A stretch of DNA of 39,616 nt from Acetobacteraceae bacterium (lineage in GTDB: Bacteria; Pseudomonadota; Alphaproteobacteria; Acetobacterales; Acetobacteraceae): positions 1-39,616 of the forward strand of contig JASHOF010000038.1 in assembly GCA_030041255.1 (NCBI GenBank). Direction: 5' to 3'. Of this stretch, positions 30,767 through 39,013 are shown one piece after another (within the stretch, counting starts at the first letter, position 1; every line of letters starts with the position of its first letter). The notes under the pieces were generated by a model. The model saw nothing but the letters and a program-made list of their open reading frames with translations. It was not told the DNA's origin and ran no database searches. A program made the position numbers and the translations under genes.

Positions 30767-32647
30767 ATGAGCCTCATCGCTCTCAGGGACGTCGTGCTTC
30801 GGGTTGGCACGCGCACGCTCATCGACGGCGCAACCCTCACCGTCCAGGCCGGCCAACGCCTCGGGCTGGTCGGGCGCAACGGAGCCGGCAAGTCCACCCT
30901 CCTCGCCCTGATCAGGGGCGAACTCCAGCCGGACGGCGGAGAGATCCGCCGCGCCGCGCGGGTGCGCATCGGGGCGGTTGCCCAGGAAGCGCCGGGCGGG
31001 GATGCGAGCCTGCTCGAGGCGGTCCTCTCGGCCGATGTGGAGCGGCTTGCCCTCCTGCGTGAGGCCGAGCGCGCACCGGCGGAGCGGCTTGCAGAGCTGC
31101 ACGAACGGCTGCGCACCATCGCCGCCGACGCCGCGCCTGCACGGGCAGCCGCCATTCTGGCCGGGCTCGGGTTCGACCAGGAAGCGCAGGCCCGCCCGGT
31201 CTCGAGCTTCTCGGGCGGCTGGCGGATGCGGATCGCACTCGCCCGGGCATTGTTCACCGAGCCCGATCTCCTGCTGCTCGACGAGCCGACGAATCATCTC
31301 GATCTCGAGGCGACGCTCTGGCTCGAGGGCTGGCTTGCCCGCTTTGCCGGGGCAGCCCTGGTGGTCAGCCACGACCAGGACCTCCTCGAGCGGGCGGTGG
31401 CAGCGATCGCGCATCTGGACAAGGGGCGGATTTCGCTCACCCCAGGCGGGTTTTCCGAGTTCGTGCGCATCGCGACCGAGCGCGCCCTTCAGGAGGCGCG
31501 GGAAGCCGAGCGGATCGCCGCCAGGCGAACGCACATGGAGGCCTTCGTCGATCGGTTCCGCTACCAGGCGAGCAAGGCCCGCCAGGCACAATCGCGGCTG
31601 AAGGCGCTGGCCAGGATGCCGCCGATCGGCGTGGTGGCCGGGCCGGCACCGGCACGATTCGATTTTCCCGCGCCCGATCCGCTTCCTCCGCCGATGCTCA
31701 GGCTGGAGAATGTGGCTTGCGGATACGATGGCAGGCCGGTGCTGAAACGGCTTTCACTGGCCATCGACTCCGACGACCGGATCGCTCTTCTGGGTCCCAA
31801 CGGCAACGGCAAATCGACCTTGGCGAAGCTGCTGGCAGGCCGGATCGCGCCGCTGTCCGGGCAGATGCGGCGGCCGGGAAAGCTCAGGGTCGGCTATTTC
31901 GCACAACACCAGGAAGAGGCGCTCGAGCGCGGGGAAAACCCGATCGTGCACATGGCGCGCGCGATGCCGCGCGCAGCGCCGGCTGCGGTCAGGGCGCAAC
32001 TGGCACGCTTCGGGCTCGACGCCGACCGCGCCGAGACGGAGGTGGCGAATCTCTCCGGCGGCGAACGGGCGCGGCTGTTGCTGGCGCTGGCGACCCGGGA
32101 GGCGCCGCAGCTTCTCGTTCTCGACGAGCCGACCAACCACCTCGACATCGACGCCCGCGATGCCCTCGTCCGCGCACTCGCCGAATTCTCCGGCGCCGTG
32201 GTGCTGATCACCCATGATCCGCATGTCATCTCCCTGATCGCCGATCGCCTGTGGCTGGTGGCAGAGGCAACGGTGAGGCCCTTCGAAGGCGATCTCGAGG
32301 ATTACCGCGCCCTCCTCGCCGCGCCCGCGGAGACCGCTGGGGCGAGCGAACGGCGGCTCGAGCGCGCCCGCGAGGGGCGCCGCGAAGAACGGCGCAACCG
32401 GGCCGAAGCGCGCGCCCGGCTCCAACCCCTCTCGCGCCACGTGCGCGCCGCGGATGCCGAGCTTCAGCGTCTGTCGGCAGCGCGCGCGGCGCTGCGCCGC
32501 CAGCTCGAGGAACCCGCGCTCTATGCCCCGGAACGGGCGGCGGAAATGATCGAGGCAACCCGGCTTCTGGCAGAAATCGAGCGCGCGACCATCGCAGCGG
32601 AGGCCGCCTGGCTCGCCGCGCACGAAGCGCTCGACGAGGCACAATAG
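30767..32647 (+). CDS. ABC-F family ATPase (ribosome-associated type)
   Basis: A 626-residue protein with two ABC domains and no membrane segment. Domain 1: Walker A GRNGAGKST (36-44), signature FSGGWRMRIALARAL, Walker B LLLLDEPTNHLD. Domain 2: GPNGNGKST, signature LSGGERARLLLAL and LLVLDEPTNHLD. The two are joined by a charged helical linker (QASKARQAQSRLKAL) that in ABC-F proteins reaches into the ribosome, and a C-terminal coiled coil follows (about 550-626, Arg/Glu-rich). The layout is closest to the YheS/Uup group, translation factors that act on stalled ribosomes. The exact subfamily is not settled by eye. Its stop is convergent with the sugar ABC ATPase gene, 10 bp away. Confidence 0.93.
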   Translation: MSLIALRDVVLRVGTRTLIDGATLTVQAGQRLGLVGRNGAGKSTLLALIRGELQPDGGEIRRAARVRIGAVAQEAPGGDASLLEAVLSADVERLALLREAERAPAERLAELHERLRTIAADAAPARAAAILAGLGFDQEAQARPVSSFSGGWRMRIALARALFTEPDLLLLDEPTNHLDLEATLWLEGWLARFAGAALVVSHDQDLLERAVAAIAHLDKGRISLTPGGFSEFVRIATERALQEAREAERIAARRTHMEAFVDRFRYQASKARQAQSRLKALARMPPIGVVAGPAPARFDFPAPDPLPPPMLRLENVACGYDGRPVLKRLSLAIDSDDRIALLGPNGNGKSTLAKLLAGRIAPLSGQMRRPGKLRVGYFAQHQEEALERGENPIVHMARAMPRAAPAAVRAQLARFGLDADRAETEVANLSGGERARLLLALATREAPQLLVLDEPTNHLDIDARDALVRALAEFSGAVVLITHDPHVISLIADRLWLVAEATVRPFEGDLEDYRALLAAPAETAGASERRLERAREGRREERRNRAEARARLQPLSRHVRAADAELQRLSAARAALRRQLEEPALYAPERAAEMIEATRLLAEIERATIAAEAAWLAAHEALDEAQ

Positions 32648-32656
32648 CAGAGAAAA

Positions 32657-33400
32657 TCAGGCGGACCCCACCATCAGCTTCACGATCTCGTCGCCGTTCG
32701 TTTCGCCCGCCATGCGCTCTCCCGCCTTGCGGCCGCGGCGCAGCACCATGATCCGATCGGCGACGGCGAAAATGTCGCCGAGATTGTGGGAAATGAAGAT
32801 CACCGCCTTGTTGGCCGCGCGGAGGCTCTTGATCAGGGCCACCACCTTGCGCTGCTCGGGCACGCCGAGCGCGGCCGTCGGCTCGTCCATGATCAGCACC
32901 TCGGCGTTCCAGAACACGGCGCGGCCGATCGCGACCGCCTGGCGCTGGCCGCCGGAGAGCGACCTGACCGGGAGGCTGAGGCTCGGCAGAACGATATCCA
33001 GCGTGGCGATCAGCGATGCCGCCTCGCTTGCCATGCGCGCGCGATCGAGCGCGGGGAAAAGGCCAAGAATCCGGCGCATCGGCTCGCGCCCGAGGAAGAC
33101 GTTGGCGCCGACATCGAGATTGTCGGCGAGTGCGAGGTCCTGGTAGATCGTTTCGATCCCAGCCTCGCGCGCGGCGCGCGGGTCAGCGAAGGCGACCGGC
33201 TGGCCGCGGAAGCGGATTTCGCCCTCGTTGGGCAGGTGGACTCCGGAAATGATCTTGATGAGGGTCGATTTGCCGGCACCGTTGTCGCCGGCCAGCGCCA
33301 GCACCTCTCCCGGATGGAGATCGAAATCCACCGCCTCCAGCGCCTGCACGCCGCCGAAATGCTTGGAAAGTCCCCGCACGGAAAGGATCGGCTCACTCAT
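32657..33400 (-). CDS. CUT2 sugar ABC transporter, single-domain ATPase
   Basis: A 247-residue ATPase from ATG 33400; this start overlaps the permease stop by 8 nt. Walker A GDNGAGKST (38-46), signature LSGGQRQAV and Walker B VLIMDEPTAAL are complete. Most CUT2 systems (RbsA) have two fused ATPase domains; a single domain like this one is typical of the FrcA type and should work as a homodimer. It powers uptake through the adjacent permease. It is the third gene of the binding protein-permease-ATPase operon. Confidence 0.92.
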   Translation of the reverse strand: MSEPILSVRGLSKHFGGVQALEAVDFDLHPGEVLALAGDNGAGKSTLIKIISGVHLPNEGEIRFRGQPVAFADPRAAREAGIETIYQDLALADNLDVGANVFLGREPMRRILGLFPALDRARMASEAASLIATLDIVLPSLSLPVRSLSGGQRQAVAIGRAVFWNAEVLIMDEPTAALGVPEQRKVVALIKSLRAANKAVIFISHNLGDIFAVADRIMVLRRGRKAGERMAGETNGDEIVKLMVGSA

Positions 33401-34421
33401 CGGCGCGCACGCCGGTGGTGAGGACGAGCCGGCTCTGATCGACCAGCACCGAAACGATGATGACGACACCGACCGCGATGAACTGCCAGAACGGCGCCAC
33501 GTCGATGAACACCAGCCCGTACTGGATCACGGCGATGATGAGCCCACCGATCAGGGTGCCGATGATGGTGCCCGAGCCGCCAAAGAGGCTCGCACCCCCG
33601 ATCACCACGGCGGCGATCGAGACCAGGAGCAGCGGATCGCCGGCCTGCGCCGCACCGGCGGAGAAGCGGGCCGTATAGAGGATGCCGGCAGCGGCAGCGC
33701 ACAATGCGGAGAGGACGTAGAGAATTTCGGTGTGCCGGCGGACATCGATGCCGGCGCGAATGGCGGCCTGGCGATTGCCGCCGATCGCATAGGTGTACTG
33801 GCCGTAGCGGCTCTCTTTCAGCAGGTAATGCAGGAACAGCAGCACGATGATGGTCAGCCACACCAGCACGGGAACGCCGAGCAGCGTCTCGTTTCCGACC
33901 CAGAGCAGGATGGGGTTGGTGACCGGCACCGTGGTCCCACCGGCGGCGAGGTAGCCGGCCCCTTCGGCAACCCCGTACATGCCGAGCGTGCCGATGAAGG
34001 GCGGCACGCGCAGCCGCGCGATGAGAAGCCCGTTCACCAGGCCCGGCACCGCCGCCGCGATCAGGGTGAAGAGAAGGCCGACAGCAACCGCCAGCGCCGT
34101 ACCCAGCAGTGGATCGACGAGGCGCACCACCTGCGCCAGCACGACGGCCGCCAGGCCCATCGTGAAACCGACCGAGAGATCGATTCCGCCGGCAATGATG
34201 ACGAAGGTCTGGCCGGCGGCGAGCAGGAACGGTTCGGCCGTGAAGACCGCGATGCTGCGGAGGTTGAAGACGTTGAGCAGAAACGAGGTGTGATCGATGA
34301 TGCGGGCCCAGATCTCGAAGAAGATCAGGAGCAGCACCAGGAACAGCCAGGCCCAGGCGCCGGCAAAAAAGGTGAGCAGCGGATGGGCGCGCGCGGGCGC
34401 GTCCGGCAGGCTGATGCTCAA
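33393..34421 (-). CDS. CUT2 sugar ABC transporter, permease
   Basis: A 342-residue inner-membrane protein with about nine to ten helices. It shows the RbsC/FrcC-family segments IAGGIDLSVGFTMGL, the NGLLIARLRVPPFIGTLGMY loop that docks with the ATPase, and YAIGGNRQAAIRAGIDV. It should form a dimeric channel for a monosaccharide. It starts 61 nt after the binding-protein gene and ends within the ATPase start. The substrate cannot be read from the permease. Confidence 0.93.
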   Translation of the reverse strand: MSISLPDAPARAHPLLTFFAGAWAWLFLVLLLIFFEIWARIIDHTSFLLNVFNLRSIAVFTAEPFLLAAGQTFVIIAGGIDLSVGFTMGLAAVVLAQVVRLVDPLLGTALAVAVGLLFTLIAAAVPGLVNGLLIARLRVPPFIGTLGMYGVAEGAGYLAAGGTTVPVTNPILLWVGNETLLGVPVLVWLTIIVLLFLHYLLKESRYGQYTYAIGGNRQAAIRAGIDVRRHTEILYVLSALCAAAAGILYTARFSAGAAQAGDPLLLVSIAAVVIGGASLFGGSGTIIGTLIGGLIIAVIQYGLVFIDVAPFWQFIAVGVVIIVSVLVDQSRLVLTTGVRADE

Positions 34422-34482
34422 AGAGGCATCGCTCCCGGGAAGGCGAGCGGCGGGAGCAGCGCTCCCGCCACCGGATTGAGGA

Positions 34483-35469
34483 TTAATCGTGATAGATGAA
34501 CTTCTTGACGTCCGGATCGTCGACGTTCTGGCCGGTGATCACCGTGAACCCGGTGCCGATATTCACCGGTATGCTGTTGCCGGTGAGATGTGCATACGCG
34601 GCGGCGACCCCGAACCAGCCGATCTCGGCCGGATGCTGCGCGATGGCGATGCTGACGAGGCCCGATTTCAGCTCACCCACGATCGCCGGCGGGGCATCGA
34701 AAGCCACCACCTTGACCTTGCCGAGCTTGCCGGCCGCCTTCACGCCGTTGGCGGCTCCAAGCGCGGAGAAAAGGTTGGCGCCGAATACGCCGGCGAGATC
34801 GGGGTTGCGCGCCAGCACCGCCTGGAGCTGCGAGGCGGCGGTGTTGGCATCGTCATTGTTGAACTGGGTGTCGAGCACCGTGATGTTCGGAAAATGCGCC
34901 TTCATTTCCTCCTTGAAGCCCTGCTCGCGCTGGTCGGTGGTCGAGATGCCGGGCTTGACGTTGCTGACATAGACCTTGCCCTTCTCGCCGATCGCCTTGG
35001 CCAGGGCCCGGGCCGCGATCTCGCCGCCCAGAACGTTGTCGGAGGCGATGTAGGAGAGGGGAAAATCGGCGTTGCCGAATCCCGTCTGGTAGCGGCCGTT
35101 GCCGATATAGGTATCGACAGTGATCACCGGGATGCCGGCCGCAACCGCCTTCTGCAAGGGCGCGATGAGCTGGGTCGCATCGGTGGGCGCGATCAGGATC
35201 GCATCCGGGTGGCGTGCGATCACCGCATCCAGCACCGGCACCTGCAGGGTCGAGTTGAATTCGGGCGCGCCCTGGAACATCAGGTTGACACCGAGCGCCT
35301 TCGCCGCCGCTTCCGCTCCCTGGTGCATCGTGATGTAGAAGGGATCGGTGGTGAGGCCGGGTATGAGCGCGATCGTCAAGGTTTTCGCAACCGCCGGCAA
35401 CGCCGTCACCGCGATCAAGGCCGCGCCGGCGAGAAAGCCCGCGGCAAGCTTGGCAAAATGTCGCATCAT
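34483..35469 (-). CDS. CUT2 sugar ABC transporter, periplasmic binding protein
   Basis: From ATG 35469 (a second ATG follows at once), behind GGAGG, the product has 328 residues. The Sec signal peptide (FLAGAALIAVTALPAVA) is cleaved near residue 28. The mature part is a periplasmic-binding-protein type I fold of the ribose/fructose group: IALIPGLTTDPFYITMHQGA opening, DAILIAPTDATQLIAPLQKA, the VITVDTYIG ligand segment, and the late VVAFDAPPAIVGELKSG. The ligand is probably a pentose, hexose or polyol. It leads the operon and is divergent from the pcm gene, with a palindrome in the shared upstream region. Confidence 0.93.
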   Translation of the reverse strand: MMRHFAKLAAGFLAGAALIAVTALPAVAKTLTIALIPGLTTDPFYITMHQGAEAAAKALGVNLMFQGAPEFNSTLQVPVLDAVIARHPDAILIAPTDATQLIAPLQKAVAAGIPVITVDTYIGNGRYQTGFGNADFPLSYIASDNVLGGEIAARALAKAIGEKGKVYVSNVKPGISTTDQREQGFKEEMKAHFPNITVLDTQFNNDDANTAASQLQAVLARNPDLAGVFGANLFSALGAANGVKAAGKLGKVKVVAFDAPPAIVGELKSGLVSIAIAQHPAEIGWFGVAAAYAHLTGNSIPVNIGTGFTVITGQNVDDPDVKKFIYHD

Positions 35470-35810
35470 TGGCAGTTTCCTCCAGGTTCCGCATGGGCAG
35501 TTCCGGGATGCTTCTTCCCGCGGACCGGCCGCTCTCCGAGCGCCGGACCCGAGGGACATGGTGCACCGGGAGCAACCTCCTTGTGAAGACGGCTCCCGGC
35601 CGGTTCGAACCGCTTGCGAACCGCTGCCGCCGGCACCGGATCTGGCATCGCAGGATGCACGCCCGCCGCTTGCTGTCCACTCGGTCCAAAGCCGGCCTTC
35701 ACCTCGACGGGAGGCTTTGCGCCCGATCTTGTGATAAGCACTGCCGGAAGGGGCGTGAGCGGATTTGCAACACCTTCGAGGCTGCTGAAAGAAGACAAGG
35801 TCTGCCAGCC
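35470..35810. other. Divergent intergenic region, sugar ABC operon / pcm
   Basis: A 341-bp gap between the divergent starts at 35469 (-) and 35811 (+). No gene is supported. It must hold promoters for both units; its distinct feature is the CGGTTCGAACCG palindrome with an extra half-site, listed separately. Confidence 0.5.
35601..35623. promoter_or_regulatory. Palindromic operator candidate for the sugar ABC operon
   Basis: CGGTTCGAACCG (35601-35612) is a perfect 12-bp palindrome, and a third half-site CGAACCG repeats at 35617-35623, exactly 11 bp after the second half-site, so on the same DNA face. It lies about 130 bp upstream of the binding-protein start. Such CG-centred palindromes are typical targets of LacI/GalR-type sugar regulators; none is encoded in the window. 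Confidence 0.45.
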
Positions 35811-36485
35811 ATGAAGCCGATGGACGAGAAACACTTCGCAATCTTGCGGCGGCACATGGTCGACGTGATTGCGATCCACACCGATCTCCTGAGTGAGGAG
35901 CTCGGGAAGGCAGCGCTCAGCGAGCGGGTCCTGGCGGCGATGACGCGGGTTCCGCGGCACCTGTTCGTCCCCTCGGAGCTGGCCCCTTTTGCCTACCACG
36001 ACACGCCGCTTCCGATCGGCTTCGACAAGACGATCTCACAGCCCTTTATCTGCGCCCTGATGACTGACCTCCTCGAACCCGAACCGCATGAGGTGACACT
36101 GGAGATCGGCGGCGGCTCGGGGTACCAGGCGGTCATCCTGGCCGAGCTGGTGGCGCAGGTCTGGACCGTCGAGATTGTCGAGGAGCTGGCAAATCAGGCT
36201 GAATTGCGCTTGCGACAGCTCGGCTATTCCACTGTCGGAATGCGGGTCGGCGACGGGTCCCGCGGCTGGATCGAGCACGCACCGTACGACAAGATTCTGG
36301 CCACCGCGGCTGCCGAAAGGCCGCCCCCGGCGCTGCTCGAACAACTCAAGCCGGGGGGACGGCTGGTGATGCCGGTCGGCCTTCCCGATGCCCAGCAACT
36401 CACGGTCATCGACAAGGACAGCACCGGGAATATCCGCCTGCGGGAGCTGATCCCGGTGCGGTTCACCGAACTCGAAACGATGTGA
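35811..36485 (+). CDS. pcm: Protein-L-isoaspartate O-methyltransferase
   Basis: A 224-residue SAM-dependent repair enzyme. The active-site TISQP (74-78, Ser76) and SAM motif LEIGGGSGYQAVILAEL (97-113; usual form EIGTGSGYQ) are clear, followed by the acidic end of strand 2 (WTVEIVEEL). It methylates isoaspartyl residues in damaged proteins as the first step of repair. The N-terminal MVDVIAIHTDLLSEELGKAA fits the alphaproteobacterial version of the family. It is divergent from the sugar transporter and convergent with the lipoprotein gene. The Thr-to-Gly change in the SAM loop occurs in relatives and need not impair it. Confidence 0.93.
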   Translation: MKPMDEKHFAILRRHMVDVIAIHTDLLSEELGKAALSERVLAAMTRVPRHLFVPSELAPFAYHDTPLPIGFDKTISQPFICALMTDLLEPEPHEVTLEIGGGSGYQAVILAELVAQVWTVEIVEELANQAELRLRQLGYSTVGMRVGDGSRGWIEHAPYDKILATAAAERPPPALLEQLKPGGRLVMPVGLPDAQQLTVIDKDSTGNIRLRELIPVRFTELETM

Positions 36486-36580
36486 CTTTCCTCGCCCGCG
36501 CCAGCCCCTTTCCGATGCCTCCCCGGTGTCGGTCCGGAATGGAAGCACCGCCAATCCCGATCCGGCCTCAGGCCACGCGG

Positions 36581-36967
36581 TCAGCCGTGGCAGGTGCTTT
36601 GGGTGGTGGTGGTGCTTGAATTCCCGTTCGAGGACGATGTCTGCGATGAAGTCGTCTGGCAGTGGATGACGCTGGGCATCGTCGGAGCCGGCACGTCGGG
36701 CATCGTCGGAGAGGCAAAGGTAGATGGTCCCATCGCCGCCGGCGGCGCGCCGACCAGGCTCGGAATGCTGGGCCAGGGCTGGCTCGCCCCGGGCCCGGAC
36801 GTCGGACCGACCGCCATGCAGGTCTGCCAGGCGCTGCTACCGGGCGGATAGACGCCGCACACACCGCCAGGCGCGAGTACGCCGAGGAGACTTGGCTCGC
36901 CCGGATCGAAGTTGCTGGAACAGCCGGCGAGAGCCACGATCAGGAGAACCACGGAAAAGAGACGCAT
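36581..36967 (-). CDS. Small lipoprotein
   Basis: A 128-residue protein with a lipobox, LALAGC-type (IVALAGC), giving a lipidated Cys16. The mature part is Pro/Ser/Gly-rich and low in complexity (SVIHCQTTSSQTSSSNGNSS and a Thr-rich end TTTTQSTCHG), with four further Cys residues (C37, C50, C103, C126) that could form disulfides. It should sit in the outer or inner membrane facing the periplasm. Function unknown. Confidence 0.8.
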   Translation of the reverse strand: MRLFSVVLLIVALAGCSSNFDPGEPSLLGVLAPGGVCGVYPPGSSAWQTCMAVGPTSGPGASQPWPSIPSLVGAPPAAMGPSTFASPTMPDVPAPTMPSVIHCQTTSSQTSSSNGNSSTTTTQSTCHG

Positions 36968-37327
36968 TGTAACCTCTCCTTCGAGCCGTGCCCGTCATTC
37001 CCGGGGCGGCGACCTCGGGTGCCATCGCCTTCGCCGCTGCTGCACTCTGGGCCACTTTCCCCGCCCCTGCCTACACCCGTTGCTCCCTGCCGGGACGAAA
37101 TTTCTCGAGCCGGCGAACGTCTTCCTGCCCCGCCGGAACCGCGACCGGCCCGCCCGCAACGCGCCGCCGGGGGAAGACGGGAAAACGGATGGCGGCCGCG
37201 ATCGAGGCAGGTCACGAATCGAAGGAAAGGTGGCATCGGCCCGCGGCGGCATCGTCGGCGGGCGCGAATCGCAGGCTCGCATAAACCGCGATCCCCGTGC
37301 CGGGCTGCACAGTCGCCCGACACGGGC
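36968..37327. other. Intergenic stretch without a supported gene
   Basis: About 360 bp between the lipoprotein start and the DUF6494 stop. All open frames are Arg/Pro-rich, as expected from non-coding GC-rich DNA, and none has a ribosome site or a recognisable motif. The promoter of the minus-strand lipoprotein gene should be near 36,970-37,050. Confidence 0.5.
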
Positions 37328-37534
37328 CTAGCCGACTTCGATCTCGCCGTTGATCTCGTGCTTGAGGTTGATGGCGCCGATCTCGAGCGTCATCTTTGCG
37401 CTGAGCTTTTGGTTGCCCTGAAGATGGCCGGCCTGCACCGCCCTGGCAACCGCATTTTCAATTTCACGCTGCGACGTAACGCCGACCACTTTGAGAAACT
37501 TGCGGACAGCCATGTTGAACTTGTCCTGGTCCAT
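37328..37534 (-). CDS. DUF6494 family protein
   Basis: A 68-residue protein from ATG 37534, behind AAGGGAG. MDQDKFNMAVRKFLKVVGVT, SQREIENAVARAVQAG and AKMTLEIGAINLKHEINGEI match the DUF6494 pattern: two helices followed by two strands. It is widespread and short in Proteobacteria; I know no established function. The gene appears to be monocistronic, 212 nt from the pirin stop. Confidence 0.88.
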   Translation of the reverse strand: MDQDKFNMAVRKFLKVVGVTSQREIENAVARAVQAGHLQGNQKLSAKMTLEIGAINLKHEINGEIEVG

Positions 37535-37746
37535 GTGCGTTGCTCCCTTGGCTCCATTGCGATTTGAATGAAAGGAGATGTCTTCCAAAGCTTGCGCAAC
37601 AATCGCTCCCGGCTCTCCGCGTTCGAGGGGAGCCAGTGCTCCGATTTATACGGATGGCTGAGCCGGCCCGTCGAGCGCTCAGATGCTGCAGCAGTGCGCG
37701 CGCCTCGCTGCTTGCCATTTTCCCGGCAGCCAGGCCCCGGCGCTTG

Positions 37747-38661
37747 TCAGCCGGGCAGCGGAATGAACTCGCGCTCGTCGCCGGGAACGAGCCCGAACCG
37801 GCCGGACTTCCAGTCCGCCTTCGCCTGCTCGATCCGATCCTTCGAACTCGAAACGAAATTCCACCAGATGTGGCGCGGGCCATCCATCGGCTCCCCGCCG
37901 AGTGCGAGCAGGCGCGCCGCGCCCCTCGCCCGCAGGTGAATGCGATCTGCCGGGCGGAAAACCAGAAGCCGGCCGGCCGAAAATGTTTCGCCCGCGATCT
38001 CGACCGCACCTTCGAGAAGATAGACCCCGCGCTCCGGCGGATCGTCCGGCAGCCGCATCGTTGCGCCGTCCGAAAGTTTTGCGTCGCAATAGAACATCGG
38101 CGAGAAGGTGTGGACGGGCGACGTGAGACCGAACGCCGCCCCGGCGATGAGGCGGACGGTAAGGCCGGCATCTTCGATCAGCGGCAGGCTTCCCAGATCA
38201 TGGTGATGGAACTCGGGCGCGGTCTCCTCGGAGGCGCGCGGCAACGCGACCCAGCTCTGGATCCCCTGCATCGCCGCTCCCACGGCACGGGTGGCAGGAT
38301 CGGTCCGCTCCGAATGGGCAATCCCGCGCCCGGCCGTCATCCAGTTGACCGCACCCGGCTCGATCACCGCGGCACTGCCGAGCGTGTCACGATGCAGGAT
38401 CGAGCCGGCCACGAGGTAGGTCAGCGTGGCGAGCCCGATATGCGGATGCGGCCTGACATCGATGCCCTCGCCCGGCGCGAACTGGACGGGCCCCATATGG
38501 TCGAAGAAAATGAAGGGGCCGACCATCCGGCGCTTCGCACTGGGCAAGGCACGGCGCACGCGGAATCCGCCCAGATCCTTCACCCCGGGCTCGACCACGA
38601 GATCGACCGGGCCGGGCGGCGCCGACGTGCAAACCGGCTCCGCCTCGGTGAGCCAGCTCAC
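37747..38661 (-). CDS. Pirin family protein
   Basis: A 304-residue bicupin beginning with GTG. The metal-binding residues H72, H74 (RPHPHIGLAT), H116 and E118 (GIAHSE) match human pirin H56, H58, H101 and E103. FFDHMGPVQF and the C-terminal GPRHIWWNFVSSSKDRIEQA stretch are typical. Bacterial pirins include quercetin 2,3-dioxygenases and proteins that bind partner enzymes; which applies here is unknown. It lies 31 nt after the small membrane protein gene on the same strand, so it may be the third gene of the msrP transcript. Confidence 0.93.
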   Translation of the reverse strand: MSWLTEAEPVCTSAPPGPVDLVVEPGVKDLGGFRVRRALPSAKRRMVGPFIFFDHMGPVQFAPGEGIDVRPHPHIGLATLTYLVAGSILHRDTLGSAAVIEPGAVNWMTAGRGIAHSERTDPATRAVGAAMQGIQSWVALPRASEETAPEFHHHDLGSLPLIEDAGLTVRLIAGAAFGLTSPVHTFSPMFYCDAKLSDGATMRLPDDPPERGVYLLEGAVEIAGETFSAGRLLVFRPADRIHLRARGAARLLALGGEPMDGPRHIWWNFVSSSKDRIEQAKADWKSGRFGLVPGDEREFIPLPG

Positions 38662-38692
38662 CGGTTCCCTCGCCGCGACCCTGGCCGGCGCC

Positions 38693-39013
38693 TCATCCGC
38701 GCCATCTGCGGGGCGAGCGGCTGCTCCCCGCGAAGGTGAGCGAGGCCGCCCCGCCGGCGCAGATCAGGCCGCCGGCCGCCGGCAGAAGCCACGCCGGCCG
38801 GATCAGGATCGGCACCATCAGGCTATCCCAGATCCAGGGTGAGAGGTGGCGCTGAATGCCGGCCTGCAGGAGATTGAGAAACCCCGAATCGACGCTGTAG
38901 AGCAGGGAACCGAGCGGCAGGTCCGGCGGCTCGAGCGTAGCGAGCGCGAATGCCGCCACCAGGAGAGCAGCGGCGCAGATCGCAAGGGTCCTGCGGAGGA
39001 GCAACGGAATCAC
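38693..39013 (-). CDS. Small two-helix membrane protein coupled to msrP
   Basis: A 106-residue protein that begins with GTG within the msrP stop (GTGA at 39010-39013). Helix 1 is LLRRTLAICAAALLVAAFAL; a middle periplasmic-type segment (LPLGSLLYSVDSGFLNLLQA) follows; helix 2 is near WLLPAAGGLICAGGAASL; the end is basic. It is too short to be MsrQ, the six-helix heme protein that usually partners MsrP, and has no obvious pair of heme-binding His residues. The tight coupling suggests a role with MsrP, but no function is established. Confidence 0.75.
   Translation of the reverse strand: MIPLLLRRTLAICAAALLVAAFALATLEPPDLPLGSLLYSVDSGFLNLLQAGIQRHLSPWIWDSLMVPILIRPAWLLPAAGGLICAGGAASLTFAGSSRSPRRWRG

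Noticed and set aside
36912-37331. Several 95-140-residue frames between the lipoprotein and DUF6494 genes
   Set aside because: All are low-complexity Arg/Pro/Gly frames on both strands with no ribosome site or motif.
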